Shown here piece by piece: positions 25,448 through 34,384 of a DNA stretch of 64,000 nucleotides (the stretch's first letter is position 1; each line of letters starts with the position of its first letter). The DNA comes from Bordetella petrii (GTDB lineage Bacteria > Pseudomonadota > Gammaproteobacteria > Burkholderiales > Burkholderiaceae_B). The notes under the pieces were generated by a model. The model saw nothing but the letters and a program-made list of their open reading frames with translations. It was not told the DNA's origin and ran no database searches. Location: positions 1 through 64,000 of the forward strand of contig NZ_JAFMZZ010000004.1 of NCBI RefSeq assembly GCF_017356245.1, given 5' to 3'. The position numbers and the translations under genes were made by a program.

Positions 25448-28354
25448 CTAGCTTACCCTGAAAACCTTCATCACCTCATCCCCCAGGTGATTGATCACCT
25501 TCACCGCAAACCGGCCATTGCTCGGTTTTGGGAACGGGCGTGAGATATCGCTATTGAGGGTTGCCCAGGCGTCAGGGTCGATTTCGGCCTTGAGGGTGGT
25601 CTTCAGCGCCTTGTACGGGTCGTTCGCACCGAGGAAGTAGGCATGACGGACGAAGAAGGACTCCTCGTTGTAGTCGGTGTCCAGGAACCAGCAGGCGATG
25701 CCGTCCGCGCCGTCGCTACGGACTTCGCCGGTGCTGGGGTGGAACACGTCCACGCCGTTGATCCTGACCACCAATTGCCCATCGGCAGGCACCTCAATGA
25801 CGTCACGCTTGCCATCGTATCTGCGGATGCTGCGGCCTTGCGTGTCCAGCACGTCCACGTCCGGCTCGCCGAAGATGACGAACAGGTTGCCCTTGCCGGT
25901 GTTCTTCAGGTCTTCGGCCATGTGCAGGTCAGCGTTCATGCGTGCCTTGAGCACGTTGATGCGACCTAGCTTGCTGAACTCGCTGGCTGGTGCGTCGTAG
26001 TTGAAGGCGCAGGCGATGAGCACATCGAAGTTGGCATCGCCGGCTTCACGGGCGGCATCGACCAGGTCAGCGCGGGTGACGGTGCCGAATTCCGGGCCGA
26101 CCAGGATACCTGCTCGCTTCACCTGTCCGTTTTCCAGATAACGGCCTTCGGCGCAGATCAAGTCGCCCGGCCACGGTTCAAGTGAGGTGAATTCGATCTT
26201 GTCGGCCTTGTGCGCCTGCTGCACACCGGCGGTGCGCAGGTTGGCCAGGATCAGGCTGGCGAAGTCCTGGCCGTATTCGGCCTGGGTCTCAGCCACATGG
26301 TCGATCAGGTTGTCTTCCTCGTCCACGCCCAGTACGCGGTGCGGGCTGAGTGATTCGACGGTGAAGGGGCCGGCCACGCGCACCTTCTTCTTGTCCTCGT
26401 AGGGTTTGTCGTAGACGTACTCGAACTCGGCCTTGGCGGCGATAGAGGCGTCGATGTCCTTTTGGCGGGCAATGCGTTGCTGCCACCAGTCGGCGTGCAG
26501 CTTTTTCGCAGAATCGCTCCACTTGGCATCGGCTTCGTGCGGGATTTCCCATTCCTGCCACTGTTTGCCGAGCGCCTTGTTCAGCGCTTCGCGCAGCGGC
26601 TCCAGCACGGTCTGGAACTTGTCCCAGATGACTTCGATTTCGGCGTTGTTGGCGATGGATTTGAGCGTGATGTGCGGCACGCGCTCATAGACGAAGCCGT
26701 GAGCGATATTGCCCCAGGTGGGCTGGCTGGACAGTGCGCCGCGGGTGATCTCGGCTTCCTTCAACTGGCCCTCGCGGGAATCGGCCAGCAGGTAATACGG
26801 ATAGCGCGCGCCCATGATGCGGGCGCGGGCCAGCGCCAGCGCGACGCGGCTGGTGTCGATGGTGATCCAGCGGCGGCCCCATTGTTCGGCGACATAGGCC
26901 GTCGTGCCGGAACCGCAAGTCGGATCAAGCACCAAGTCGCCAGGATCGGATGCCATCAGCAAACAACGCTGAATCAACTTCGGGTGTGTCTGAACAACAT
27001 ACGTTTTCGTGTCACCGAAGCCAGCAACAGTATCAGGCCATGTGTTCAAAAAGCTCATCTTCGAGAAGTCGTCGTAATACAACTTGAAGTAGAGCTTTAT
27101 GCCTCGTACGAACAGGCGATCAGCTTGTTCAAGGCGCCTCATACCTGCAGGATTGGTTCGCCAACTCTTTTTGCCGCGAGGAATGAATGGCTTCCCTTCA
27201 AACCTATGCTCAAACATGCACGATGGGGTGAACCCTGACGACTCCAATACGGATCGCTTAAAGACGCCTGAAGAGTTCTTGACATCAAGTTTGTTTGGAT
27301 CAACTTCTTCAAAACCAAAATCTGTTTTCTTGAACTTGAATTCCGGGTTTCCATCAAACTGCTTTTCTCTAAATAGGTTGCGATATTTGATCGCAGACTT
27401 ATTTCGCGCATACCAAAGAATATGGTCAAAAACTGACTCAATCTGACCCGATTCGAGCGGCGTCATTGATTGGAAGTTAATTTGCGAAACGAAATTCTCA
27501 TCACCAAAAACTTCATCCAGCAAAGCCCGCACGCGATGCACGTTTTCATCGCCAATCTGCACAAAGATTGATCCAGATTCCGTTAACAAATCCCGCGCCA
27601 CCATCAGCCGATCGCGCAGATAGGTCAGGTATGAATGAATTCCGTCGCGCCAAGTATCGCGGAAGGCCTTCACCTGCTCCGGCTCGCGGGTGATGTGGTC
27701 GGCGTTGCCGTCCTTCACGTCGCGGCTGGTGGTTGACCACTGGAAATTGCTGTTGAATTTGATGCCGTAGGGCGGATCGAAATAGATGCACTGCACCTTG
27801 CCGCGCAGCCCTTCGCGCTCGGCGAGACTCGCCATCACCTGCAAGGAATCGCCCAGGATCATGCGGTTCTGCCAGTGGCCTTCGTGCTGGTAGAACTCGG
27901 TGCGGTCCGCGCCTTCGGGCAGGCCGTTGAAGTCGCCGAACAGGTCCAGCGTGTCCTGCTGTGGCGCGGCGGCTTCGCGGCGCTCCTCGGTCTGGCGGCG
28001 CAGGTCGTCGATCAGCGCCTTGGGCTTGACCTTCTCCTGGATGTAGAGCGGCGGCGCATTGACGACCAGATCTGACCAGTCCTGCTGATCCTTGCCGCGC
28101 CAGATGAGTTGCGGGTCCAGGTCGCGATTGAGCCGCTGCTGGAATTCCGGGGATGCTTTGCCGGCGTCGTGCAGCGCGCACAGTTCCTCCAGCCATTGCC
28201 GATTGGCGCGTGGGTAGGCCACCTGCACCGGCGCTTGCTCGTGGTGCTGCATCACCGACTGGTGCTCCACCGTCGGAATGTTCTTGCGTTTGGCCTCGGT
28301 GTGCGTGATCTGCTCGATGCTCTTGCCGGGCTTCTGGGTTTTCTTGGTTGCCAT
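25448..28354 (-). CDS. Site-specific DNA methyltransferase, beta class (type III Mod-like)
   Basis: Amino-methyltransferase of the restriction cassette, 968 residues, longer than a typical type III Mod (600-700). The order is catalytic DPPYG (193-197) before the AdoMet-binding DPTCGSGTT (477-485), which defines the beta class. Between them, about residues 255-470, lies the probable target-recognition region; its DNA (26945-27592) is strikingly AT-rich. A C-terminal extension of about 400 residues has no motif I recognise. Start MATKKTQK has AGGA 9 nt upstream; an ATG 42 nt further up is inside the preceding gene. The stop of the helicase-nuclease gene is 1 nt upstream, so translation is coupled. 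N6-adenine is likely but not shown. Confidence 0.9.
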   Translation of the reverse strand: MATKKTQKPGKSIEQITHTEAKRKNIPTVEHQSVMQHHEQAPVQVAYPRANRQWLEELCALHDAGKASPEFQQRLNRDLDPQLIWRGKDQQDWSDLVVNAPPLYIQEKVKPKALIDDLRRQTEERREAAAPQQDTLDLFGDFNGLPEGADRTEFYQHEGHWQNRMILGDSLQVMASLAEREGLRGKVQCIYFDPPYGIKFNSNFQWSTTSRDVKDGNADHITREPEQVKAFRDTWRDGIHSYLTYLRDRLMVARDLLTESGSIFVQIGDENVHRVRALLDEVFGDENFVSQINFQSMTPLESGQIESVFDHILWYARNKSAIKYRNLFREKQFDGNPEFKFKKTDFGFEEVDPNKLDVKNSSGVFKRSVLESSGFTPSCMFEHRFEGKPFIPRGKKSWRTNPAGMRRLEQADRLFVRGIKLYFKLYYDDFSKMSFLNTWPDTVAGFGDTKTYVVQTHPKLIQRCLLMASDPGDLVLDPTCGSGTTAYVAEQWGRRWITIDTSRVALALARARIMGARYPYYLLADSREGQLKEAEITRGALSSQPTWGNIAHGFVYERVPHITLKSIANNAEIEVIWDKFQTVLEPLREALNKALGKQWQEWEIPHEADAKWSDSAKKLHADWWQQRIARQKDIDASIAAKAEFEYVYDKPYEDKKKVRVAGPFTVESLSPHRVLGVDEEDNLIDHVAETQAEYGQDFASLILANLRTAGVQQAHKADKIEFTSLEPWPGDLICAEGRYLENGQVKRAGILVGPEFGTVTRADLVDAAREAGDANFDVLIACAFNYDAPASEFSKLGRINVLKARMNADLHMAEDLKNTGKGNLFVIFGEPDVDVLDTQGRSIRRYDGKRDVIEVPADGQLVVRINGVDVFHPSTGEVRSDGADGIACWFLDTDYNEESFFVRHAYFLGANDPYKALKTTLKAEIDPDAWATLNSDISRPFPKPSNGRFAVKVINHLGDEVMKVFRVS

Positions 28355-28355
28355 C

Positions 28356-31300
28356 TCAGTGTTCCTTGTTTCCCGGTGCAGGTGCAGCCGTTTCAATCAT
28401 TTGGTTGAACTTTGCTTCGACCTCTTTGGCAAAGTCGTCCTGCATTTCGTACACATCGCCAAACTCGGCAAAGGCCCAGCGGCCGTGGGTGCCGAGGTGG
28501 TTCACGCCGGGAATCCAGTAGGTGTCCATGGTGGACTTTTTTTCCTTCGCATCCTCGCGCCGGTAGCCCTTGATCTCGACGATCAGGTTCAGCGGGTCGC
28601 TCTTGCCGTGACCATTGTCCACTTGCACGATGAAGTCCGGGATGTAGATGCGGTTGGCCGAGCCGAAGCGGTAGGGCACTTCCAGGCCGAGGTTGTGGTT
28701 CTTGGTATAGGCCAGCACACTGGGGTGCGACTCGGCGACGCGGCAGAATTCGGATTCCCAGCCGCTGTCCAGAATCACCCAGTTGACCTGGTTCTTGGGC
28801 GGCGGCCCAAGGGTTTCCCAACGGTCTTCGCGAGAAGTGTTGAAGCGCACGTGCGCGGTGCTGCCGGTGGGGTTGAATGGGTCGAGGATGGCCTTGACCT
28901 GCCGGCCTTTCTCTAGTTCGCGCTTGACGATGCCGCGAGTAATCTTTTGGCAGGCCAGGTCGGCCAGTTCACGGTGCATCAACTGCGCCGGATAGGTGCC
29001 ACCCTTACATTCCAGACACTCCTCCAGCCACTCACGCACGATGCGCTTAAGCTGGCCGAACAGGGCGATCGGTGCATCCTGGCCTTGGTCGCGCCAGTGC
29101 TCGAACAGCAGGTGCTTGGTCAGCTCCATCAGCAGCGTGGACTGGCGCACGTCGCCTAGGTGCTTGAGGTTCAGTTCCACCGCTTCGCCGATAATGCCGG
29201 CGTTGCGGGTTTCCGTGGGGCCGACTTGCTCTGGCGTCAATGTCAAATGATCGTCGATGCCAAAGGCGGCTTCCAGCCTTTCCTCCGGCAGTTCGACACG
29301 ATAGCCCTGCACGCGCGGAAATCGGATTTCCAGAGAGTCGCGTTCCGGGCGCAGTGCCTTGACGGTGACGGTTTCGCGCGGCTTGGGCGGGGTGGCAACT
29401 ACCGGCTTGGCAGTGAAGTCGAAGGGAATGCCGAACACGTCGGCATATTCCACGTCGAACAATCCCTGCTCGTTCAATTCATAGGACTGGCGGCGCAGAG
29501 CTCGGCCAATCACCTGTTCGCAAAGCAACTGGGTGCCGAACGCACGCACACCGAGGACGTGGGTAACGGTATTGGCATCCCAGCCTTCGGTGAGCATGGA
29601 CACCGACACGACGCACCGGATTTTCTCGCCCAGGCGGCCCTGCTTGCCAACGGTGTTCATCACTTCGCGCAGCAATTCGCTGTCACTCAGGTTCTCGGCC
29701 TGTCTGCGGTCACCAGTGCGCTCGATGATTTCGCGCTTGAAACGCTCGATCTCGTCGGCGGCCATACCCCGGAAGTTGTCGTCCAGCGCCTCGCCGGATT
29801 CGAGCTGTTCGCTGTCGATCAGCAGAGTATTTGGGCGCGCCAGCGGCTCACCGTGCTCGTCGTAATTGCGGAACAGTTCCAGTCGGCCAGCCTGGTAGCT
29901 GACGTTGCCATCGTCATTGAGACGATCAAAGCCGGAAATGTAATCGAACACCAGCTTGGAGGTGGCGGTGTTGTTGCACACCACGATGAAGCACGGCGGC
30001 ACCTTGATGCCGGCCTGCTTCCAAGCTTCGTAGGTTTTGAGGTAGTGGCCGTAAAGCGCGTCCAGCGCGCTTTTCAGCAATTGCGGAATGTCTTCTGGAT
30101 CAGCCTGTGCACCCTTGCCGCGCCCCTTCTTGGGCATCTTCTTGCCTATGTGCTTCCACAGATCGCGGAACATCGGCATGTCGAAGTCGCCGGGCAGGTT
30201 CTGTGCAATCGGCACACGCGGCAACTTGACGATGCCGCACTCGATGGCATCCATCAACGAGAAGTCACTCATCGTCCACGGGAACAAGGTGCCTTCCACG
30301 TAGCCGGAACCGGCCAGGAAGAATGGCGTGGCCGAGAGGTCGATGACCTGTTGCAGGCCCAGCTTGTGGTTCACGGCTTCGAGGCCGGAAATCCACAGGC
30401 GCGCGGCTTCGTTCTCGTCCTTGACGTGTTCCTTGGCGGCTTTGAGGTCATCGCCGGTCAGGGGATTGCCCTTATCGTCGATGAAATCGCCGTCGGAAGC
30501 GGGCTTTTCACGATAGCAATGGTGCGCCTCGTCGTTGATGGCGAGGATGTTCTTCAACCCCATCAATTCCGGCATGACCCGCTGGAGCATCTGCCCCTCG
30601 GTTTCCAGCGTGTCCAGCTCGCTGCCGGTGCGGCCTTGCAGCAAGCGACGGCCGCCCTTGGACAATTCCATGCGTTCGCGCAGCTTGAAGGCGTGGTAGT
30701 TGGTGATGACAATCTTGGCCTTGTCCAGATCCGCCAGCATGTCGCGGGGCACGATCTCGCGGCTGGCGTAATAGCTGTCCGCATCATTGGGCAGCAGCAC
30801 GCGCAGGCGATCCTTGATGGTCAGGCCAGGGGCGACCAGCAGGAAGCCTCTGGTGAATTTCTTGCTCTGCGGATGGCGCACGGCATTGACCGTCTGCCAA
30901 GCGATGAGCATGGCCATGACTGTGGTCTTTCCTGCGCCGGTGGCCAGCTTCAGTGCCAGGCGCATCAGGCCGGGGTTGGCATCGTTGCTGACTTTCTTCA
31001 GGTGATCGAGAAAGCGTTCCCCACTTTTGCCGAGCTGCGGGACGACCTCGGTCAGCCAGATCGCGGTTTCGGCAGCTTCTACCTGGCAGAAGAAGGGGCG
31101 CACCCCAACGAACTTGTGGTTGCGCCAGTGCTCCAGCAGACGGGCCGTTTCGGGGGTGACACGCCACTGCGTCGGCGGCAAGCGACGCCACGCATCGACC
31201 TCGCGCCGCACCGAATTGATCAGTTCAGAGTGGCGGTAACGCTGCCCGTCGTCAGCCAGGTTCTCGACTTCATCCAGCGTCAGAGTAGCCTGCTCGCCGC

Positions 31301-31460
31301 GGTGCCGGCGGGGCTTTGGAATCGGACTGATGAAGCTGGACGCTCGGCGTGACTCGACGATTTGCTGCGTAGGTTGTCCGCTGTCATCCAGCTCCCAGTG
31401 CCGCGACGGGTAGCCGTAAGGCGAATTGAGGATTGGCTGGTTGAAAAACTGGTCACTCAC
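28356..31460 (-). CDS. BPTD_3080-type restriction helicase-endonuclease (Res-like)
   Basis: The restriction subunit of the cassette, 1034 residues. SF2 helicase motifs are present: ALKLATGAGKTTVMAM (Walker A, 172-180), AINDEAHHCYR (DEAH, 309-314), SMLTEGWDANTVTHVLG, and EQVIGRALRRQSY (motif VI). The C-terminus carries a PD-(D/E)xK nuclease signature: IYIPDFIVQV (PD at 941-942), then IVEIKGYRR (E962, K964). It begins with GTG and overlaps the short upstream remnant by 8 nt. The pair with the methyltransferase parallels type III restriction-modification, but gene order and partners follow the BPTD_3080 family layout. Key residues are all present, so it looks functional. Confidence 0.9.
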   Translation of the reverse strand: MSDQFFNQPILNSPYGYPSRHWELDDSGQPTQQIVESRRASSFISPIPKPRRHRGEQATLTLDEVENLADDGQRYRHSELINSVRREVDAWRRLPPTQWRVTPETARLLEHWRNHKFVGVRPFFCQVEAAETAIWLTEVVPQLGKSGERFLDHLKKVSNDANPGLMRLALKLATGAGKTTVMAMLIAWQTVNAVRHPQSKKFTRGFLLVAPGLTIKDRLRVLLPNDADSYYASREIVPRDMLADLDKAKIVITNYHAFKLRERMELSKGGRRLLQGRTGSELDTLETEGQMLQRVMPELMGLKNILAINDEAHHCYREKPASDGDFIDDKGNPLTGDDLKAAKEHVKDENEAARLWISGLEAVNHKLGLQQVIDLSATPFFLAGSGYVEGTLFPWTMSDFSLMDAIECGIVKLPRVPIAQNLPGDFDMPMFRDLWKHIGKKMPKKGRGKGAQADPEDIPQLLKSALDALYGHYLKTYEAWKQAGIKVPPCFIVVCNNTATSKLVFDYISGFDRLNDDGNVSYQAGRLELFRNYDEHGEPLARPNTLLIDSEQLESGEALDDNFRGMAADEIERFKREIIERTGDRRQAENLSDSELLREVMNTVGKQGRLGEKIRCVVSVSMLTEGWDANTVTHVLGVRAFGTQLLCEQVIGRALRRQSYELNEQGLFDVEYADVFGIPFDFTAKPVVATPPKPRETVTVKALRPERDSLEIRFPRVQGYRVELPEERLEAAFGIDDHLTLTPEQVGPTETRNAGIIGEAVELNLKHLGDVRQSTLLMELTKHLLFEHWRDQGQDAPIALFGQLKRIVREWLEECLECKGGTYPAQLMHRELADLACQKITRGIVKRELEKGRQVKAILDPFNPTGSTAHVRFNTSREDRWETLGPPPKNQVNWVILDSGWESEFCRVAESHPSVLAYTKNHNLGLEVPYRFGSANRIYIPDFIVQVDNGHGKSDPLNLIVEIKGYRREDAKEKKSTMDTYWIPGVNHLGTHGRWAFAEFGDVYEMQDDFAKEVEAKFNQMIETAAPAPGNKEH

Positions 31461-31596
31461 TTCTTTGCCCCCTGATTTTTTGGCTGTTTCGGGGCCGGTC
31501 GAAGCACAAGTCTCCGATCTGCAGCCGTGCCCCTGGCCGAACTACTTGCTTGAGGTCATCACCCAACAAGCGGCTGATGTTGTCGATCAGTTCCAT
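31453..31596 (-). pseudogene. N-terminal remnant of a PLD/SNF2-type helicase gene
   Basis: A 47-codon frame starting 10 nt after the Fic stop, with AAGGGAAG ahead of its ATG. Its first 33 residues, including LIDNISRLLGDDLKQVV and RPGARLQI, resemble the conserved beginning of PLD-domain/SNF2-like helicases that in related cassettes precede the restriction gene. The frame then runs into unrelated residues and stops 6 nt after the GTG start of the nuclease gene. This suggests an internal deletion that removed nearly all of the helicase but kept translation coupling. The resemblance is from memory of the family, not a search. Confidence 0.45.
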
Positions 31597-31606
31597 CGTG
31601 CTTCCC

Positions 31607-32653
31607 TTACGCTCGCCTGATCCATTTCGCACCTCGCCCCTTGCCAGTCGATTCGATCAACCCCTCTGATTTCATCGCCCGCAGCACTAGCCGCACCATG
31701 TCCCTGCTTACGCCCGGGCAGGCTTCTTCGATTTCGGAAATCGAAAACGGCAGGGTACGTCCCAGGACTTCCGCACGCACCCGATCACCTTTACTGCCAC
31801 GGCCACGCTCGATGGTGCCGACACGCTCCTCGAACTCACGGTAGGCCCGTAGCAAGGCGCCCCAGAAGTAGTCGAGCCAGGGCTTTACGTCGTGCTGCCC
31901 CTGGTGCCAGCCCTGCGAACTGGCTTCCAGCGTCTCGTAATAACCTTCCTTGGTGTCCTCGAAGATGCGTTCCAAGCTGATGTAGCGACCCACGGCATAG
32001 TCGAAGTGGTAGAGCAGCAGCAAGGTCAGCAAGCGGGACATGCGGCCGTTGCCGTCCGGGAAGGGATGGATGCACAGGAAGTCGAGCATCGCCAGCGGCA
32101 CCAGTACCAGAGGGTCGGCCAGGTGCTGGTCCAGGGCGGTGGCGTAGCGGCCGGTCAGATCGGCCATTGCCATCAGTGTCAGGTGCGCAGCCACTGGCTG
32201 GAAGCGCAGACGCGACGTGCCGTCAGGATGGCGTTCGATGATGTCGTTGTTGGTAGCCTTCCAGCGCCCGCCCGTCTGCGGCATGTAGCGGTACAGCAGG
32301 GTGTGCAGTTGCAGCACCACACCTTCGTTGAAGGGCATGTGCGCAGCGGACTCGTGGATCAGCGCCAGGGCATCACGGTAGCCGGCGATCTCCTGTTCGG
32401 AACGGCTCTTTGGCGTTGCGTTGCGGATGACCAGGGACTTCAAGCGCGAGGGCGCGACGACAACACCTTCCAGCCGGTTGGACGACTCGGTGGACTCCAC
32501 CACCGCGATCTGGCGCAGGCCCTTAAGGGCTTCGGGCGACTGTGCGGCGTAGAGTTGCTGCTTACCCTGATACTCGCCCAGTGTGCGCAACGTGGCGGCC
32601 TGAGTGCCATCGAAGCGAAGCGCGGCAAGGTACTCGGGTGTGAGCGAGTGCAT
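31607..32653 (-). CDS. Fic-family protein, probable AMP-transferase
   Basis: Fic proteins transfer AMP or other nucleotide moieties to target hydroxyls. The 348-residue protein has the active-site loop HPFPDGNGR at 196-204 with all key residues. An N-terminal inhibitory helix motif, SNRLEG at 58-63, matches [S/T]xxxE[G/N] and marks a class II autoinhibited enzyme. A winged-helix C-terminus begins about residue 280 (EIEEACPGVSRDMVRLVL), so it may bind DNA. It is first in the island operon, behind a promoter with operator-like repeats. Its position suggests a regulator or effector in the defence cassette; this is inference. Confidence 0.92.
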   Translation of the reverse strand: MHSLTPEYLAALRFDGTQAATLRTLGEYQGKQQLYAAQSPEALKGLRQIAVVESTESSNRLEGVVVAPSRLKSLVIRNATPKSRSEQEIAGYRDALALIHESAAHMPFNEGVVLQLHTLLYRYMPQTGGRWKATNNDIIERHPDGTSRLRFQPVAAHLTLMAMADLTGRYATALDQHLADPLVLVPLAMLDFLCIHPFPDGNGRMSRLLTLLLLYHFDYAVGRYISLERIFEDTKEGYYETLEASSQGWHQGQHDVKPWLDYFWGALLRAYREFEERVGTIERGRGSKGDRVRAEVLGRTLPFSISEIEEACPGVSRDMVRLVLRAMKSEGLIESTGKGRGAKWIRRA

Positions 32654-32676
32654 GAAAATGTAAACCCAGGCTATCT

Positions 32677-32865
32677 AAATGGGGTAATCATAGCCATTAA
32701 ATGGGGCACTGTCTCTAAAAATGCCTCATTAAAGGTGTTTGATTACCCCATTTCCTGAACGTAGGCCCGGTCGCAAGGGGCCGGCATGGCCGACCAGGAA
32801 GGAAATGCCTGAAAAAGGGTAATAATTTCAAAATTACCCTATTTTTCCCATTGTTCACCCCATTT
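32677..32865 (-). promoter_or_regulatory. Promoter with repeated operator-like sites ahead of the Fic operon
   Basis: On the minus strand a -35-like GAGACA (32710-32715) and -10-like TATGAT (32687-32692) are spaced 17 nt apart. The 14-mer AAATGGGGTAATCA (32677-32690) overlaps the -10. Its exact inverse, TGATTACCCCATTT, lies at 32740-32753. A 12-of-14 match, TGTTCACCCCATTT, lies at 32852-32865, and a hairpin pair AGGGTAAT/ATTACCCT lies at 32816-32840. The arrangement suggests a repressor binding several sites; the Fic winged helix is one candidate. The remainder of the 335-nt gap holds nothing else I recognise. Confidence 0.6.
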
Positions 32866-32988
32866 CCAGGCCCAACTCAGGGCAAAGACAAATGGCAAGG
32901 GAACGGCACTCAAGGGACAACGGCCCTATCCAGAAAAGGAAAAGGCCGTTCTGCCCACGCGCTGCTGCGATACCCGGCCAAACCGTCT

Positions 32989-34188
32989 CTATGCTGTGCC
33001 GCTGCCCTCCGCAGCACTCAGATAGTCCGCCCAGTCCTGCAACAGCGTCCTTCTCTGATCCAGCAGCAGCGCCTTGTTGTACGTCGCCCGCACCTTGTTG
33101 CTTTCCACGTGGGCAAGCTGCCGTTCAATTGCATCAGGCCGGTATCCGGTCTCGTTGGCCCAGGTCGAAAAGGTCGTCCGCCAGCAATGCGGCGTCGTGC
33201 CCCGGCCCAGGTTCATATCTCGCAACCGATTGGGCGTGGTGAAGCCCTTGCCGCTCCGGTGTGGGAACAGATAGCGCCCACCACCCGTGATGCACTGCAA
33301 ATCCTTCAGCACGGCAATAGCCTGCGCCGACAACGGGCTGACATGGTCACGTCGCGCTTTCATCTTTACCGCAGGCCGACGCCACAGTGCATCCTCAAAG
33401 TCGAACTCATCCCACTCGGCATCCGCCGCTTCCCCTGGACGGCAGGCGGTCAGCGCAATCAACCGCAGGCATAGCGAGGTTTCCGGATAGCCCCGGTAGC
33501 CGCGCAACTCCTGATAGAACTTCTGGATTTGCTCTCGCGTCATCGCCGCCTTGCTCTCGCTGAACGGCACGCGCAGCAGCCCGCGCAGGCTGGGGATTGG
33601 ATTTGCCTCGACCAGCCCACGCACCACCGCGAATTCGAAGATGGCTGAAAGATCGCCTTTGACATGGATGGCCGCCCACGCGCCATGGGCCTTGCACTCC
33701 TCCAGCAATGGGCGAATCTGCTTCACGCCAATGTCGCTCATCGGCAACCCATCAAACTTCGGCGACAGGTACTTCCTGATCCTCGATTCTTTCGTCCGGT
33801 AGGAACTGAGCGCAAAGACAGGCTTGATCTCCGCCAGGTAAGCCTGCGCCACCTTGGCGAACGAGCTTTCACGGACGCGTTTGCGTTCCTCCAGCACTTC
33901 CAGGTTGCGCTGCTTGATCTGTTGCCGCTCATGAGCAGGATGGATGCCTTGCTTGACCAAGGCACGCGCCTTCTCGCGGGCCGCACGCGCCTCCGCGAGG
34001 CTTACTTGAGGAAAGCTGCCAATGGCAAAGAGGTTCTCCTTGCCTTGCAGGCGGTACTTCCACCGCCAGAGCTTGCCGCCGGTAGGCTTGATCAGCAGGA
34101 ACAGGCCCCCGCCGTCTGAAAGTTTCCAATCTCGATCAGTCGATTTGGCCGACCTGACTTTGAGGTCGGTGAGTAGATTTTCGGGCAT
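32989..34188 (-). CDS. P4-type tyrosine integrase
   Basis: Integrase of 399 residues that probably placed this island. The N-terminal DUF4102 arm-binding domain spans about 1-90 (LTDLKVRSAK, KLSDGGGLFLLIKPTGGK, SFPQVSLAEARAAREKARAL). The central core-binding domain spans about 105-200. The catalytic domain shows Arg in LTACRPGEAADAEW, HCWRTTFSTWANE as HxxR, QLAHVESNKVRATY with the second His and the nucleophile Tyr. It sits 196 nt from the ychF 3' end, the normal place for an integrase next to its attachment site, with three arm-like repeats in between. It looks intact. Confidence 0.95.
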   Translation of the reverse strand: MPENLLTDLKVRSAKSTDRDWKLSDGGGLFLLIKPTGGKLWRWKYRLQGKENLFAIGSFPQVSLAEARAAREKARALVKQGIHPAHERQQIKQRNLEVLEERKRVRESSFAKVAQAYLAEIKPVFALSSYRTKESRIRKYLSPKFDGLPMSDIGVKQIRPLLEECKAHGAWAAIHVKGDLSAIFEFAVVRGLVEANPIPSLRGLLRVPFSESKAAMTREQIQKFYQELRGYRGYPETSLCLRLIALTACRPGEAADAEWDEFDFEDALWRRPAVKMKARRDHVSPLSAQAIAVLKDLQCITGGGRYLFPHRSGKGFTTPNRLRDMNLGRGTTPHCWRTTFSTWANETGYRPDAIERQLAHVESNKVRATYNKALLLDQRRTLLQDWADYLSAAEGSGTA

Positions 34189-34212
34189 CGTTGGACTCCA
34201 CTGCGGGGAGAT

Positions 34213-34255
34213 GTACCCCCACGGTTGAACACGAGTACCCCCAACGCTACCCCCG
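34213..34255 (+). repeat. Integrase arm-type sites, right end
   Basis: GTACCCCCA occurs at 34213-34221 and 34235-34243, with a variant CTACCCCCG at 34247-34255. All are in the same orientation as the two copies at 18973-18993. Spacings are 22 and 12 bp; the 12-bp spacing also occurs at the left end. They lie between the integrase start and the ychF end. Confidence 0.65.
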
Positions 34256-34384
34256 AATTTTCTGGACCTCGATGAACAATAGGAACGCCCAGCAGACCGT
34301 ATTTTTTATGCAACCCATTGATTTCAAATGGGCTAGCCTGTCCACCAAGCGCTACTGAACGCCACCGAGATCCAGCAAAAACCG

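Noticed and set aside
31426..31620. 64-codon plus-strand frame between Fic and the restriction gene
   Set aside because: The minus-strand remnant in the same place has a ribosome-binding site, correct spacing and family-like sequence; the plus-strand frame has none.
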